Below the pieces are notes generated by a model that was given only the letters and a program-made list of their open reading frames with translations, was not told the DNA's origin and ran no database searches. A stretch of 15,708 nucleotides of DNA, taken from Bacillota bacterium. Its GTDB lineage: Bacteria; Bacillota; Clostridia; Lachnospirales; Lachnospiraceae. Position 1 is the first letter of the stretch, and every line of letters begins with the position of its first letter. Of the stretch, positions 14,502 through 15,708 are shown piece after piece. The DNA lies in assembly GCA_023416695.1 (NCBI GenBank), contig JAEZGY010000026.1, forward strand, positions 1 through 15,708, read 5' to 3'. Made by a program: the position numbers and the translations under genes.

Positions 14502-14549
14502 TCACATGTGATTTACATTAATGATATCACAATCACTAGTGATTGTAAA
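14502..14549 (-). promoter_or_regulatory. Promoter with 18-bp palindromic operator in its spacer
   Basis: On the minus strand the -35 box is TTTACA (14544-14549) and the -10 box is TATCAT (14521-14526), 17 bases apart. The spacer is largely filled by the perfect 18-bp palindrome ACAATCACTAGTGATTGT (14529-14546), which also overlaps the -35 box. Two shorter palindromes follow: TGATATCA (14522-14529) over the -10 box and TCACATGTGA (14502-14511) near the expected transcription start. This is the layout of a tightly repressed promoter. The regulator is not encoded in the visible region. Confidence 0.65.
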
Positions 14550-14679
14550 GATGCATTTTGAAAATATTTTATAAAATATGCATTTTTTCTTCTCGTTCCT
14601 ATTCTTTCGATATTTTTTACTTAGTGTTTTATCGTTTTATTTTCTCTCACATCCATACCAAATGATAAGAATAAAACAA

Positions 14680-14759
14680 AAAGTCGTTACATATCAAACA
14701 CTTAATCTGTGAATCAGTTAATTCTCACTTCATATCCTGTGTAAATATCTAACGACTTT
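14680..14759 (-). terminator. Widely spaced inverted repeat, possible structured terminator
   Basis: AAAGTCGTTA (14680-14689) pairs perfectly with TAACGACTTT (14750-14759) around 60 bases that contain smaller complementary pieces (ACAC/GTGT and GTGA/TCAC). On the minus strand the closing arm runs into TTTTTGTTTTATT. It starts 25 bases after the stop of the cysteine-rich gene, so termination is the simplest role; a small structured RNA is an alternative. Confidence 0.45.
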
Positions 14760-14783
14760 GAATGTTTTTTCGTTTTTAGGTTA

Positions 14784-14990
14784 TCATTTTAAAACAGGCC
14801 ACTTTTGATAATTCCAACACGCGCACATGTTGGCCGCCCTTTGACTGTTTCTATGAGGGCCTTGTGGAATTGCACATCTGCCCGTTCCCACACAATCTGT
14901 AACTCTTGACCCATAAAGATCAACATCTCTCTGTGCTATCCAATACACACAGGTTGCACATAGTTTTTGATTTCCTGAATAATCCATCAT
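14784..14990 (-). CDS. Small six-cysteine protein (68 aa)
   Basis: A short soluble protein with cysteines at 11, 14, 33, 39, 56 and 58: KLCATCVYWIAQRD, TDCVGTGRCAIPQGP and MCACWNYQKW. The CxxC and CxC pairs, framed by tryptophans and tyrosines, suggest a structural zinc or iron-sulfur site. Small proteins of this look are common among accessory genes of Clostridia mobile elements (recollection, not checked). GAGGGG lies six bases before the first ATG. The preceding 33-codon GTG frame ends in a TGA that overlaps this ATG (ATGA), implying translational coupling. Confidence 0.65.
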   Translation of the reverse strand: MMDYSGNQKLCATCVYWIAQRDVDLYGSRVTDCVGTGRCAIPQGPHRNSQRAANMCACWNYQKWPVLK

Positions 14991-15088
14991 ATTATTCCCC
15001 TCATCTCTTTAACCAATTTAAGTACTTCTCCGTCTATATCGGTAATTGCTGGCTCATTATTTTTGATGATTTTTTCTTCAAGAGTCAC
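14987..15088 (-). CDS. Possible 33-residue ORF coupled to the six-cysteine gene
   Basis: From a GTG at 15088 the minus strand reads MTLEEKIIKNNEPAITDIDG and 13 more residues (EVLKLVKEMRGII) to a TGA overlapping the next gene's ATG. The peptide looks natural (amphipathic, balanced charge) and the ATGA overlap is a coding signal. The ribosome-binding site is weak, and the frame is open for a further nine codons upstream. It may instead be the tail of a broken gene, because upstream frames (for example KTYDNHYRKDFDELMTV near 15126-15176) also look coding-like but do not connect. Confidence 0.4.
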   Translation of the reverse strand: MTLEEKIIKNNEPAITDIDGEVLKLVKEMRGII

Positions 15089-15177
15089 TCTTCCCAATCC
15101 CCTTTTCTGTTCTTATTTCTCATTATCACACCGTCATGAGCTCATCAAAATCTTTCCTATAATGATTGTCATACGTC

Positions 15178-15708
15178 TTAATTTCTCCTTTTTTTAAACT
15201 TATCTAACTTATTAAACGCCGCTCTCGCATTCGTCAAGTTTCTATTCTCTTTATCCAACGAAATCTTCATATTAAGGTAATATTGAATCTCATCAATATG
15301 ATGATATGCGTTCAGTAATGGATTGTCCGGCACAACCCTTTCTTCTAGCACTCTGATACTATCTGGCATTTCATTATTTTTACATTCCTCATAAAAAGAC
15401 TTCCACAAGATTTTTATACGAGAGCAATAATCATTAATAGTGTAACTTGAAAATGGTTTCTTCACTTGATGTGTTAAATAATATGCAAAAGCACTTCGCA
15501 ACTGTTCATCATTTTTAAAACCTTCCATTTGCGGTACATACGTAGCTATCAAATTGCTCTGTGTTGGCCCATAACCGGATGCAATCATATCATTATACTC
15601 AGCCTCTTGAATTACATCTCTTTGTATTTCCATGATTTCACAAAACGTAGAAATGATTTTATCAATAAAGATTCTGTCCTCAGAATTCTCAATCTCATCA
15701 AACAAATT
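15178..15708 (-). CDS. Uncharacterised protein, C-terminal part, runs off the right edge
   Basis: The minus-strand frame is open from the window edge to a stop at 15178 (176 codons visible). The only near-edge start is a TTG at 15705 without a visible ribosome-binding site, so the true start is probably outside the window. The visible part is helical, hydrophilic and ends in a basic tail (FNKLDKFKKRRN). The segment FAYYLTHQVKKPFSSYTIND (73-92) followed by YCSRIKILWKSFYEE faintly recalls the core-binding part of tyrosine recombinases, but no catalytic domain is present in the remaining sequence. I do not assign a function. Confidence 0.7.
   Translation of the reverse strand, partial: NLFDEIENSEDRIFIDKIISTFCEIMEIQRDVIQEAEYNDMIASGYGPTQSNLIATYVPQMEGFKNDEQLRSAFAYYLTHQVKKPFSSYTINDYCSRIKILWKSFYEECKNNEMPDSIRVLEERVVPDNPLLNAYHHIDEIQYYLNMKISLDKENRNLTNARAAFNKLDKFKKRRN

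Larger units (their letters stand above)
14465..14783. other. Regulatory intergenic stretch, no gene
   Basis: It holds a minus-strand promoter with palindromes (14502-14549), a further AT-rich 120 bases with no clear feature, and a widely spaced inverted repeat (14680-14759) just after the stop of the cysteine-rich gene. No ORF with a credible start was seen. Confidence 0.6.

Noticed and set aside
14680..14759. Integron attC-like recombination site
   Set aside because: GTTRRRY- and RYYYAAC-like pieces are present, but they face the wrong way relative to an attC site, and no integrase or cassette array is visible.
15178..15705. Calling the right-edge gene a tyrosine recombinase
   Set aside because: Only a faint likeness to a core-binding segment; no R-H-R-Y catalytic residues occur in the visible part, which includes the C-terminus.

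Overview
The window looks like a low-GC, Gram-positive Clostridia chromosome, most likely Lachnospiraceae or a Lachnoclostridium-like relative. I infer this from the AT-rich intergenic DNA, strong AGGAGG ribosome-binding sites, intrinsic terminators, a lipoprotein-type substrate-binding protein and the gene families present. No rRNA, tRNA, CRISPR array or intact transposase was seen.

Left part (1-4530). A TauC/SsuC-type ABC permease gene runs off the left edge on the minus strand, followed by a minus-strand NMT1/TauA-like lipoprotein gene (657-1748). Two plus-strand genes follow: an aldose 1-epimerase-family protein and a LacI-type regulator. This part carries a scarred direct duplication. 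The 5' end of the permease, its leader and part of the epimerase occur twice (about 1-555 and 2081-2840). Copy A keeps the permease and only a scrap of epimerase. Copy B keeps the epimerase and only a frameshifted, internally deleted scrap of permease. The lipoprotein gene lies between the copies and may be the retained survivor of a duplicated transporter operon.

Middle part (4576-9004). A consensus extended -10 promoter, preceded by a perfect GCAAACGTTTGC palindrome, drives a tight operon. It contains two small membrane proteins of unknown function, larE, larB, larC and a TPR protein. LarB, LarE and LarC together make the nickel-pincer nucleotide (NPN) cofactor of LarA-type racemases and epimerases. 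No larA is present in the window. larE/larB and larB/larC each overlap by one base, and the TPR gene overlaps larC by 14 bases, so translation is probably coupled. By eye this block is less AT-rich than its flanks.

Right-middle part (9077-13313, minus strand). A large secreted protein has two tandem beta-propeller-like halves, an InlB-type repeat and five fibronectin type III-like domains. It is followed by a flavodoxin-fold NADPH-dependent FMN reductase-like (iron-sulfur flavoprotein-like) gene.

Right part (13429-15708, minus strand). A cluster of small unrecognised or decayed genes resembles eroded accessory or mobile-element cargo. It includes a promoter with an 18-bp palindrome between its -35 and -10 boxes, a six-cysteine 68-residue protein, short ATGA-coupled ORFs, and a 175-residue C-terminal fragment that runs off the right edge.
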